From positions 59,065,559-59,129,558 of the forward strand of contig NC_092040.1 in the NCBI RefSeq assembly GCF_003086295.3: a stretch of DNA of 64,000 nt. Reading direction: 5' to 3'. The position numbers were made by a program, and so were the translations under genes. The notes below the pieces were generated by a model, which was not told the origin of the DNA, ran no database searches, and saw only the letters and a list, made by a program, of their open reading frames with translations. Below, piece by piece: positions 32,767 through 42,268 of this stretch (position 1 is its first letter; each line of letters starts with the position of its first letter). The stretch is from Arachis hypogaea. Taxonomy: Eukaryota > Streptophyta > Magnoliopsida > Fabales > Fabaceae.

Positions 32767-34397
32767 TGATGAGCGGATAATTTGTACGCTTTTTGGCATT
32801 GTTTTTAGTATGTTTTTAGTATGATCTAGTTAGTTTTTAGTATATTTTTATTAGTTTTTAGTTAAAATTCACTTTTCTGGACTTTACTATGAGTTTGTGT
32901 GTTTTTCTGTGATTTCAGGTATTTTCTGGCTGAAATTGAGGGACTTGAGCAAAAATCTGATTCAGAGACTAAAAAGGACTGCAGATGCTGTTGGATTCTG
33001 ACCTCCCTACACTCGAAGTAGCTTTTCTGGAGCTACAGAAGCCCAATTGGCGCGCTCTCAACGGCGTTGGAAAGTAGACATCCTGGGCTTTCCAGCAATA
33101 TATGATAGTTCATACTTTGCCCAAGATTTGATGGCCCAAACCGGCGTTCAAAGTCACCCTCAGAATTCCCAGCGTTAAACGCCGGAACTGGCACAAAGAT
33201 GGGAGTTAAACGCCCAAACTGGCACCAAAGCTGGCGTTTAACTCCAAGAAGAGTCTCTACACGAAAATGCTTCAATGCTCAGCCCAAGCACACACCAAGT
33301 GGGCCCGGAAGTGGATTTTTATTTCATTTACTCATTTCTGTAAACCCTAGGCTACTAGTTTTCTATTAGTAGGACCTTTTACTATTGTATTTTCATCTTC
33401 TGATCTTTGGAATCTTTTGATCTTTAGATCTTTTTATCAAGTTTGGGGGCTGGCCATTCGGCCATGCCTAGACCTTGTTCTTATGTATTTTCAACAGTGG
33501 AGTTTCTACACACCATAGATTAAGGTGTGGAGCTCTGCTGTACCTCGAGTATTAATGCAATTACTATTGTTCTTCTATTCAATTCCGCTTGTTCTTGTTC
33601 CAAGATATCACTTGTTCTTCAACTTGATGAATGTGATGATCCCTGACACTCATCATCATTCTCACCTATGAACGTGTGCCTGACAACCACCTCCGTTCTA
33701 CCTTAGATTGGGTGGATATCTCTTGGATTCTTTAACCGGAATCTTCGTGGTATAAGCTAGAACTGATGGCGGCATTCAAGAGAATCCGGAAGGTCTAAAC
33801 CTTGTCTGTGGTATTCTGAGTAGGATTCAATGATTGAATGACTGTGACGAGCTTCAAACTCCTGAGGGTTGGGCGTTAGTGACAGACACAAAAGAATCAC
33901 TGGATTCTATTCCGGCCTGATTGAGAACTGACAGATGGATAGCCGTGCCGTGACAGGGTGCGTTGAACATTTCCACTGAGAGGATGGGAGGTAGCCACTG
34001 ACAACGGTGAAACCCTTGCATACAGCTTGCCATGGAAAGGAGTAAGAAGGATTGGATGAAGACAGTAGGAAAGCAGAGAGACGGAAGGGACCAAGCATCT
34101 TTATACGCTTATCTGAAATTCCTACCAATGAATTACATAAGTATCTCTATCTTTATCTTTATGTTTTATTCATCATCCATAACCATTCGAGTTTGCCTGA
34201 CTAAGATTTACAAGGTGACCATAGCTTGCTTCATACCAACAATCTCTGTGGGATCGACCCTTACTTGCGTAAGGTTTATTACTTGGACAACCCAGTACAC
34301 TTGCTGGTTAGTTGTGCGAAGTTGTGATAAAAAGTTGAGATTGCAATTGAGCGTACCATGTTGATGGCGCCATTGATGATCACAATTTCTTGCACCA
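32767..34397 (+). repeat. E3 3' LTR (1631 bp)
   Basis: Same length as the 5' LTR with about eight substitutions seen by eye. Ends TTCTTGCACCA, followed by TSD AGAAT. U5 hairpin at 34259-34274 (loop TTGC instead of TCGC). Confidence 0.96.
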
Positions 34398-34402
34398 AGA
34401 AT

Positions 34403-34629
34403 CAATAACACTATTCAAAATTCTAAGTTCCTAGAGAAGCCAATCATTCTAAACTTCAAGGGAAAAAGTGAGATGCCAAAACTATTCAGAAGCAAAAAGC
34501 TACAAGTCCCGCTCTTCTAATTAGAATTAATATTCATTGATATTTTGGAATTGATAGTATATTCTCTTCTTTTTATCCTAATTGATTTTCAGTTGCTTGG
34601 GGATAAGCAACAATTTAAGTTTGGTGTTG
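34403..34629 (+). promoter_or_regulatory. E2 3' untranslated region, right part, with PPT cassette
   Basis: Continues E2 after E3. The cassette is TTGCTTGGGGATAAGCAA (34593-34610; one G-T pair) and TTTAAGTTTGGTGTTG (34614-34629), abutting the LTR. Confidence 0.8.
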
Positions 34630-36360
34630 TGATGAGCGGATAATTTATACGCTTTTTGGCATTTTTTTAGGTAATTTTTAGTAAGTTCAAGCTACTTTTA
34701 GGGATGTTTTCATTAGTTTTTATGCTAAATTCACATTTCTGGACTTTACTATGAGTTTTTGTATTTTTCTGTGATTTCAGGTAATTTCTGGCTGAAATTG
34801 AGGGACTTGAGCAAAACTCTGATAGGAGGCTGACAAAAGGACTGCTGATGCTGTTGGAATCTGACCTCCCTGCACTCAAAATGGATTTTCTGGAGATACA
34901 GAACTCCAAATGGCGCGCTCTCAACGGCGTTGGAAAGTAGACATCCAGAGCTTTCCAGCAATATATAATATTCCATACTTTATTCGGGAATTCACGACGT
35001 AAAATGGCGCTCAATGCCAAGTACATGCTGCTGTCTGGAGTTAAACGCCAGAAACACGTCACGACCCGGAGTTGAACGCCCAAAACACGTTACAACTTGG
35101 CGTTCAACTCGAAGAAAAGCCTCAGCTCATGGATAGATCAAGCTCAGCCCAAGCACACACCATGTGGGCCCCGGAAGTGAATTTATGCATCAATTACTTA
35201 CTCATGTAAACCCTAGTAGCTAGTTTAGTATAAATAGAACATTTAACTATTGTATTAGTCGTCTTTTGACCACGTTTCATCTTTGGTCTCAGTTTTGTTT
35301 TTCTTCATCTTAAGAGGCTATTGATCACATTTTATGGGGCTGGCCATTCGGCCATGTCTGAACCTTTCACTTATGTATTTTCAACGGTGGAGTTTCTGCA
35401 CACTATAGATTAAGGGTGTGGAGCTCTGCTGTACCTCAAGTTTCAATACAATTACCATTACTTTCTATTCAATTCTCTTTTATTCTTATTCCAAGATATA
35501 CGTTGCACTTCAACTTGATGAATGTGATGATCCGTGACACTCATCATCATTCTCACCTATGAACGCGCGTGACTGACAACCACTTCCATTCTACTCTAGG
35601 CCGGGCGCATATCTCTTAGATTCCCCAACAGAATCTTTGTGGTATAAGCTAGATAGATGGTAGCATTCATGGGAATCTGGAAGGTCTAACCTTGTCTGTG
35701 GTATTCCGAGTAGGATTCCGGAATTGAATGACTGTGACGGGCTTCAAACTCCTGAAGGCTGGGCGTTAGTGACAGACGCAAAAGAATCAAGGGATTCTAT
35801 TCCAACCTGATTGAGAACCGATAGATGATTAGCCGTGCTGTGACAGAGCATTTGGACCATTTTCACTGAGAGGATGGGATGTAGCCATCGACAAGGGTGA
35901 TGCCTCCAGACGATTAGCCATGCAGTGACAGCGCATAGGACCATTTTCCAGAGAGGATGAAAAGTAGCCATTGACGACGGTGACGCCCTATATAAAGCTT
36001 GCTATGGAAAGGAGTAAGAAGGATTGGATGAATGTAATAAGAAAGTAGAGATTCAAGAGGAGCACAGCATCTCCATACGCCTATCTGAAATTTCCACTAT
36101 TGATTTACATAAGTATTTCTATCCTATTTTATTTTCTGTTTATTATTTATTTTCGAACTTATCATAAACCATTTAATCTGCCTAACTGAGATTTACAAGG
36201 TGACCATAGCTTGCTTCATACCAACAATCTCTGTGGGATCGACCCTTACTCACGTAAGGTATTACTTGGATGACCCAGTACACTTGCTAGTTAAGTTGAA
36301 CGGAGTTGTGATCACACGTGCCATTACCAGGGATTATTAAGATCCCAATTCATCACACCA
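34630..36360 (+). repeat. E2 3' LTR (family A, about 1731 bp)
   Basis: Starts TGATGAGCGGATAATTTA. Dyads at 35003-35110 begin ~373 bp in. U5 hairpin CCTTACTCACGTAAGG at 36244-36259. The end is taken as CATCACACCA at 36360 by alignment to the E3 end. A tandem duplication of about 85-90 bp, beginning GATTAGCC, lies at 35826-35990 and explains the extra length. Confidence 0.85.
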
Positions 36361-36456
36361 TGATCTCTTTGGGGTATTTTTGATAGAGTAATTAAATAAA
36401 TCTCATGCAAATACAAAGAGAATGAATCACACTTTCGTCCACCAATGCACAATCAA
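36361..36456 (-). other. Leader remnant of a D-type minus element, cut by E2
   Basis: Short AT-rich sequence between the E2 LTR and a minus-strand primer site. It resembles the leader next to the D2 primer site only near CAATGCACAATCAATCC. No gene. Confidence 0.5.
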
Positions 36457-36474
36457 TCCCTGACAACGGCGCCA
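36457..36474 (-). promoter_or_regulatory. Primer-binding site next to LTR D1
   Basis: Minus-strand TGGCGCCGTTGTCAGGGA, two differences from the tRNA-Asp site. Its position left of D1 shows that D1 acted as the 5' LTR of an element extending left. Confidence 0.8.
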
Positions 36475-36480
36475 TAAACT

Positions 36481-38950
36481 TGATGCAGGTGGAAATTGTC
36501 TCTCAACAAATTTCCTTCGTCAAGTGTACCAAATTTTGTCGTCAAGTAAAAACTCACAATAGAGTGAGGTCGAATCCTACAGGGATTGATTGATCAAGCA
36601 ACTTTGATTAGAAGATTGTTCTAGTTGAGGGAATTTAGAATTTGGGTTGAGAGTTGCAGAAAATAAAATGGCGGGAATGTAAATGACGGAAAAGTAAATG
36701 CTAGAATTAAAAAACTGGAAGTAAATGACTGAAATTAAATTACAGAATTGTAAATGGGAATGGGGTGTTTGCTCATGAAAATAAACGCAGAAATTAAAGA
36801 GAATGGGTGAGATCAGAATTGGGAAGTTCATTGGGCACAAGAGATGTTGCAATTCTCCGGATCAAGTTCATTTTCATCTCTTCCTCAATCAATGCATTCA
36901 TTGATCTCCTTGGCAATCTTAATTGATTGAATTACAATTTCTTGCAATTCAATCTCTCAAATCTTGATCAATAGCCAATTCCTTGGTTAATTGCTCATGA
37001 GAAGAGATGTAGTGTGGTCACTGATTATACCACATGCATTTCCCAAATCATGTTTTGAGAGGATTATAGTCACATATCCATCCAAACCCAATTTGGTCTA
37101 GCATGAGAAAGCATTTCTAGCTTGATCTCTTCATTCCTCTTTCAAGGTTCAGAAGGGATCCAAGTTTGAATAGTTTCTTTTCCAAGATAACTACCCAATG
37201 GGATGAAGATCGAAAGCTTTCAAGTAAAATCAAGAGAAAAGATAGAAAAAGAATGAAGAAAACTAGTATTGATCCATCAAATTACAACAGAGCTCCCTAC
37301 CCAATGAAATGGGTTTAGTTGTTCATAGCTCTAAAAAATGAAAACAAAGATGGAGAATACATTCTGAACTAGAAGAGTAGAGAAAGCAAAAATATAGAGA
37401 GTAATGCTTTTCTTTTCCTTTCAGACTCCTTTCCAACTCTCTCCAAAAAAAAAAATCCCAATATAATTCAAAGCTACTCCTATATATACTATTCTTCTAT
37501 TCTTCTAGTTGATTCTTCAAGTTTTGGGCCTTTGGATCTTCAGTTTGGAGTAGTTCTCTTCTTCACTTGGGCTTGGTTTTATTTGCAGAGAGAAAGTGTG
37601 ATGTGGGCAGAGACTTTAGCTCAAGACGTTAGAGGTGTTAACATTCAGTGAGAAAATGGGTTCGAAAACGTTAGTGTCATTAAACTTTTTCACTAACGTT
37701 TCTTACCCAAGTAAATGCCACGTTAACCTCAACATTAGTGGCACAAATGTTGCCATTAACGTTGCCTCTTTGTCCTTCGCACACGTTATTGGGGCTCAAC
37801 TTTTCCAATAACGTTGAGAGCCTCCCCCTTTCCCACGTTAGAGTCCACGTTAACTTAGTTAACGTGGCTCTTTTAACGTAGGCATGCCAATCTTCGAGAA
37901 CGTTAGTGACTCTCAACATTGTCACTAACGTTCCAATATGCCCCTATTCACGTTAGAGTCCACGTTAACTAGGTTAACGTGGCTTCTAACGTGGATTTGC
38001 AAACCATTTCCAACGTTAGTGACAATGTTGAGTGTCACTAACGTTGGCTCATCTTTCACTCATTACCATTAGCTTCCACGTTAACTAAGTTAACGTAGAA
38101 GTTAATATGGCTCCTTGGGGTTTTGTGGTTGCTTCCAACGTTAGTGACAATGTTGGGGGTCACTAACGTTGTCGACCATTCTTGCCTCTCACGTTAGCTC
38201 CCACGTTAACCAAGTTAACGTGGAAGTTAACGTGGTACATTGCACCTTAGGCCAACGTTAGTGACAATGTTGAATGTCACTAACGTTGGCTTCCTTCCCC
38301 TTGTTAACATTAGAGGCCACGTTAACCAAGTTAATGTGGACTCTAACGTGGCCACTTATGATCATTGGCCAACGTTAGTGATAATGTTAAGTGTCACTAA
38401 CGTTGGCTCAAAATCCTTTCTTCACGTTAGAGCTCACGTTAACTTAGTTAACATGACTCTTAACGTGGGCAATGATGGCTTCGAGAGCGTTATTGGCAAT
38501 CACTTTTCTCATTAACTTTGCAAGTTACCTCCCATTCCACGTTAGTGGCCACGTTAATTAGATTAACGTGACTGCTAAGTGGTTCCTCCTTGCTTCCTTT
38601 GCATGGATAAGGGACAAGGATCACCACTTTATGATGGAGATTGCTCGGTCTTCAAGGGTCTTCTCTCTTCAATGTTGCATGGCAACATTTTCCAATGCAT
38701 TCCTCCTTGAGTCACGTGTGTGTCTATCTTCATAAAGTGCTGAACCGTTTCTATTTACTTGTCCTATCAATCCCCTCAATGCTCCTTTCTTTTCCCTATA
38801 AAATAAAATAAGAAAAGTAAAAAGGAATATCTGAACCAAATTGAATTCTACGGCTATCATAATAAAATCAAGAAAAAAGGATTTTTGTTTATTCATGAAC
38901 TTTGACTAGCTAACTAACTGTGTATCCTTATATGCACATTGGTGGCACCA
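36481..38950 (-). repeat. LTR D1 (family D, about 2470 bp)
   Basis: Left end TGATGCAGG follows the primer site. The right end is taken at GGTGGCACCA, so in minus sense it starts with palindrome TGGTGCCACCA, preceded by AAGTTTGGTGTCACC. A TATATATAGG box is at 37478-37488. The U5 hairpin CTCACTCTATTGTGAG is at 36553-36568. The last ~345 bp (38603-38950) do not match LTR D2. Confidence 0.7.
37672..38575. repeat. About 118-bp palindromic satellite in LTR D1
   Basis: Two hairpins alternate: AACGTTAGTGACA...TGTCACTAACGTT, and a nested palindrome with outer arms CACGTTAGA/TCTAACGTG and inner arms CCACGTTAAC/GTTAACGTGG. Successive units lie ~115-120 bp apart, with about eight units in all. Decay is mostly single transitions. 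Confidence 0.92.
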
Positions 38951-39200
38951 TAAGGTGACACCAAACTTAGTTTGGAGCATTGTGATGAAAAGTTGTGTTC
39001 AAAGCCTTAAGAATAATGCTTTGAACACCAAACTTGTTCTTCACTATATTCTGCATATCAAGAATTTCACATGTGTTTGTCAAGTTTCGGTTGGAATTCA
39101 TGAATATTGATTTATTCACTATTTTCTCAAAGCATATAAAACATGGGTTGCCTCCCATGAAGCGCTTCTTTAGCGTCACTAGCTTGACGTTTTGCTTTCA
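38951..39200 (-). promoter_or_regulatory. 3' untranslated region of D with post-ORF hairpin
   Basis: Minus strand. Contains two AAGTTTGGTGT motifs (near 38955-38970 and 39024-39036). The conserved element has GAAGCGCTT and hairpin CATGGGAGGCAACCCATG at 39142-39159. Both outer stem pairs differ from the family A form but remain paired. Confidence 0.72.
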
Positions 39201-41999
39201 TCAAGGAGGTTGGTAGTGCTTGAAGTCTTCTCCTCTGGCAGTGGACTTATATCCATTGGTTGGATCAATTATCTCTACATGCTCCAAGGAGAGAACTCTG
39301 TTGATGGTGAAAACCTTAGGTAACTGAGATGGCATAGTAGGGAGATTAGGGTAGATGTCTGTGAAGTAGGCTGAGATTACTTTATCCCCTGGAGAGAAAT
39401 CTTCCGTAGGGATCTTCTTGTTCCGCCACCCCCTTGGTACTTTCTTCTTTGCCCCTGGTGCTGTTTTCTTATTCTTGGTGGCCTCCTTTTTTGATGAGCT
39501 TTTGTTGATGTCCTCACAAGCCTCTGGTGGCGTAGGTTCTTCCAATTTTTCCTTGACCTATGGCACTTGCTGTTTGCCTTGTCCATCAGCCCAGTGAATC
39601 TCAGGATGAGCTGGCTGTGCTTCAGTGCTTGCTTCTTTCTTTAACAGCTCATCATGATATTTGCTTGATTCCTTGTACTCTTGGTCTTCTTCTTTGAAGA
39701 CATTAAAGCTAAGCTGCTCATCATGGATTCTCAGTATTAGCTCCCCTTTCTCCACATCTATGAGTGCTCTAGCAGTAGCGAGAAATGGTCTCCCCAGTAT
39801 GATTGGGTGCAAGTGACTCTCTTCCATGTCCAGGATGACAAAGTCTGTTGGGAGAAAGTATTTTCCAACTTTGAGCAACACATTTTCCACCACTCCTATT
39901 GCTTGCTTTTGAGTCTTGTCAGCCAACCTTATGACTAAATCTGTGGGTAGTATCTCATTGATCTGCATCCTTTTCACCAGGGATAGGGGCATTAAGTTGA
40001 TGCTTGCTCCTAAATCGCAAAGTGCTCTATCAAAAAGTGTCTCCCCTATGGCACAAGGGATGTGAAAACTCCCTGGGTCTCTTCTTTTTGTAGGTAGCTC
40101 AGGTTGAATCAGAGCACTACATTCTTTGTTCATCACTATAGTCTGGCCCCCCTTGAGTGAACTCTTCCTGGGAAGAAGTTCCTTCATATATTTGATGAAT
40201 GCTGGCATTTGCTGAATGGCCTTGATGAATGGTATGTTCACATTCAAGGATGCAAACAAGTCCAAGAACCTTGAGTATATTCTCTTTCCCACAGCACCCT
40301 TAAGCAGTTGGGGAAATGGTGCATATAGTCTCAGCAGCTCCTGTTGTGAGATTTCTGGTCCTTGATGGTCTTTCTTCTCCTTCTCTACTAAGGTATCTTC
40401 AGGTTGTTCTGACAGATTGCTTGGCTTGTCTTCAGTCTCCTTATCATTTGTAGTGACCATGTTGCAATCCTCCCATCTTACTTTCTTCGTTTCACCTCTT
40501 GGATTCTTCTCCGTGTCACTTGGGAAGCTATCAATGGGTCTGGGAATCTTCTCAGATAGATATCCCACTTGGAATTCCAGCTTCTTGATTGCTTCTCCCC
40601 GATTCTTCAAACTGGCTCGCACCTCTTCTTTGAACATCTTATTGTCTTGAATGTCTTTGCATATGCTTTCAAGGAGGGTTTCTATGTTTGAGATTCTGTC
40701 ATCAAATGATGGTAGGTTGGGATTAGGGGTAGATGGATGAGATGTGTTAATGTGGGGGTGTTGATATGTCCTCTGTGTGAATTGTTGATGAGCTGCATTG
40801 TTGTTGGAGTTGTAACGTCTCTGGTCTTGGCTTTGCTCTTGCTGATTCCCCCACCCAAAATTTGGGTGGTTCCTCCATCCAGAGTTGTATGTCTTGGAGT
40901 ATGGATCATGGTTCTGTCTAGGTGAATTCCCAATGTAGTTGGCTTGCTCAAGGTCCTTTTCTTCAACTTCTTCTTGGGTTGTTGATAAGGTGGTGATTGC
41001 TGCCGCTTGGTTCCTCTCCATCTTCTTGGTGAGGTCAGCTAACTGCTTGGTAATGAGCTTGTTCTGAGCCAGCAGAGCATCCACACTGTTTAGCTCCATT
41101 ACTCCCTTAATGTTCCCTCTTTCGGAAGCATAGAAGTAGTCATTCTCAGCTACAGTTTCAATGACATCTATGGCTTCCTCAATGGTATTCTTCTTGTTCA
41201 AAGAACCTCCAGATGAATGGTCTACGGCCTTCTTTGATTCATATGATAGTCCTTCATAGAAGATGTGCAGCTGCACTTATTCATTAAACATATCGGATGG
41301 ACATCTCCTTGTTAGGTCTTTAAACCTTTCCCAAGCTTCATAAAGTGTCTCCCCATCTTGCTATCTGAACGTCTGTACTTCAGTTCTCAGCCTATTGATC
41401 CTTTGCGGGGGGTAAAACCTTGCCAAAAACTTATTCACTACCTCCTCCCAATTTGTCAGGCTTTCTTTTGGGAAGGATTCAAGCCATTTGAATGCCTTGT
41501 CCCTGAGTGAGAAAGGGAATAAGAGCAGCCTATAGACATCCTGGTGGACTCCATTGGACTTCACTGTGTCACAAATCCTCAAGAAGATGGTCAAGTGTTG
41601 ATTCGGATCTTCTTGAGCACCTCCTCTAAATGAGCAATTATTCTGCACAAGAGTGATGAGCTGAGGTTTTAGCTCGAAATTGTTGGCATGGATGGTTGGC
41701 TTTTGGATGCTACTTCCGCAGTTCCCTGGGTTTGGGTTGATATAAGAGCCCAAGACTCTTCTATCCTCCCCACCAGGATTTGCTCTACCTCCTCCACCAT
41801 GGTTGTGAACCTCTTCCTCACGATGGTCTTCCATGGTTGTTTCAAAGTATTCTTCAAAGTGTTCTTCCTCTTCTTCAGCACCAAGCACACATTTTTCTTT
41901 TGCCTCCCTTCTTAATCTCAAGAAGGCTCTCTCAGGTTCAGAATCAAAGGAAGTTGAAGCCCCGCCTCTTCTCCCTGTCATACAACCAATAGAGTACAA
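39201..41999 (-). pseudogene. gag-protease-tail polyprotein of D with three in-frame stops
   Basis: One minus-strand frame of ~2.8 kb with TAG at 41361-41363, TAA at about 41277-41279 and TAG at 39558-39560, and no frameshift seen. Order: acidic N-terminus (FDSEPERAFLRLRREAKEK); gag core (NNFELKPQLITLVQNNCSF, RDKAFKWLESFPKESLTNW, CPSDMFNE, LHIFYEGLSYESKKAVDHSS); SGWRNHPNFGWGN segment; coiled LKNRGEAIKKLEFQVGYLSEK in part; protease CDLGASINLMPLSLV and IILGRPFLATARALIDVEKG. The tail after the last stop is lysine-rich, then GDKVISAYFTDIYPNLP and LEHVEIIDPTNGYKSTARGE. No RT, RNase H or integrase, so it is non-autonomous. No CCHC motif seen. Confidence 0.88.
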
Positions 42000-42244
42000 G
42001 CAAAGAAAAGAAATGCAGAGAGTATTTCGTTAGTATTACTATTAGTGTCAGTGATGCATTATATCAAACAGTTAGTGGGGTTAGTGAACTGAATTGTAAA
42101 TAACAAAGAAAAACTAAGAAACAGGGGAGGGGAGAAATTAACTAAGACAGAAAGCAAGTTACTCAAACAGAAAATTAAATCAAACAAAACAAAAATACTC
42201 AATCTAGTGATCCTCTAATGTAATCATTGTCAATGCACAATCAA
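42000..42244 (-). other. 5' leader of D
   Basis: Short AT-rich minus-strand leader between gag and primer site, much shorter than the E3 leader. No gene visible. Confidence 0.7.
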
Positions 42245-42262
42245 TCCCCGGCAACGGCGCCA
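42245..42262 (-). promoter_or_regulatory. Primer-binding site of D
   Basis: Minus-strand TGGCGCCGTTGCCGGGGA, an exact tRNA-Asp(GUC) type site, 6 bp from LTR D2. Confidence 0.88.
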
Positions 42263-42268
42263 TAAACT

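Larger units (their letters stand above)
22978..34397 (+). mobile_element. E3: complete non-autonomous family A LTR retrotransposon (11.4 kb), TSD AGAAT
   Basis: Two LTRs of 1631 bp each (22978-24608 and 32767-34397) bracket an 8.16-kb interior. Flanking AGAAT at 22973-22977 and 34398-34402 is a perfect five-base duplication. By eye the LTRs differ at about eight sites (for example 23578/33367, 23732/33521, 24313/34102, 24477/34266), ~0.5%, so the insertion is young. The interior holds a primer site, a leader with dyads, gag, protease, KFGV repeats, the post-ORF hairpin, ~1.65 kb of organelle-like DNA, ORF2 and a PPT cassette. RT, RNase H and integrase are missing. Confidence 0.96.
17431..36360 (+). 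mobile_element. E2: 5'-truncated family A element, split by E3
   Basis: The parts are a leader from ~17431, a broken gag-protease frame, ORF2, a 3' untranslated region interrupted at 22977/34403 by E3, and the 3' LTR at 34630-36360. The left and right halves join smoothly when E3 is removed: ...TTAACTAGGAGAAT + CAATAACAC..., which matches E1 at 5190-5215. No 5' LTR or RT/integrase is present. Right flank TGATC at 36361 is the likely target half. Confidence 0.9.

Noticed and set aside
24108..34128. Minus-strand ORFs that recur almost unchanged at 24108-24339 and 33897-34128, and at 23244-23486 and 33033-33275
   Set aside because: They are paired only because the two E3 LTRs are copies of each other; no protein features and wrong strand for the element.
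36318..36335. GTGCCATTACCAGGGATT looked like a decayed primer-binding site after the E2 LTR
   Set aside because: Alignment to the E3 LTR end places it inside the LTR (GGCGCCATTGATGATC region); the LTR continues to 36360.
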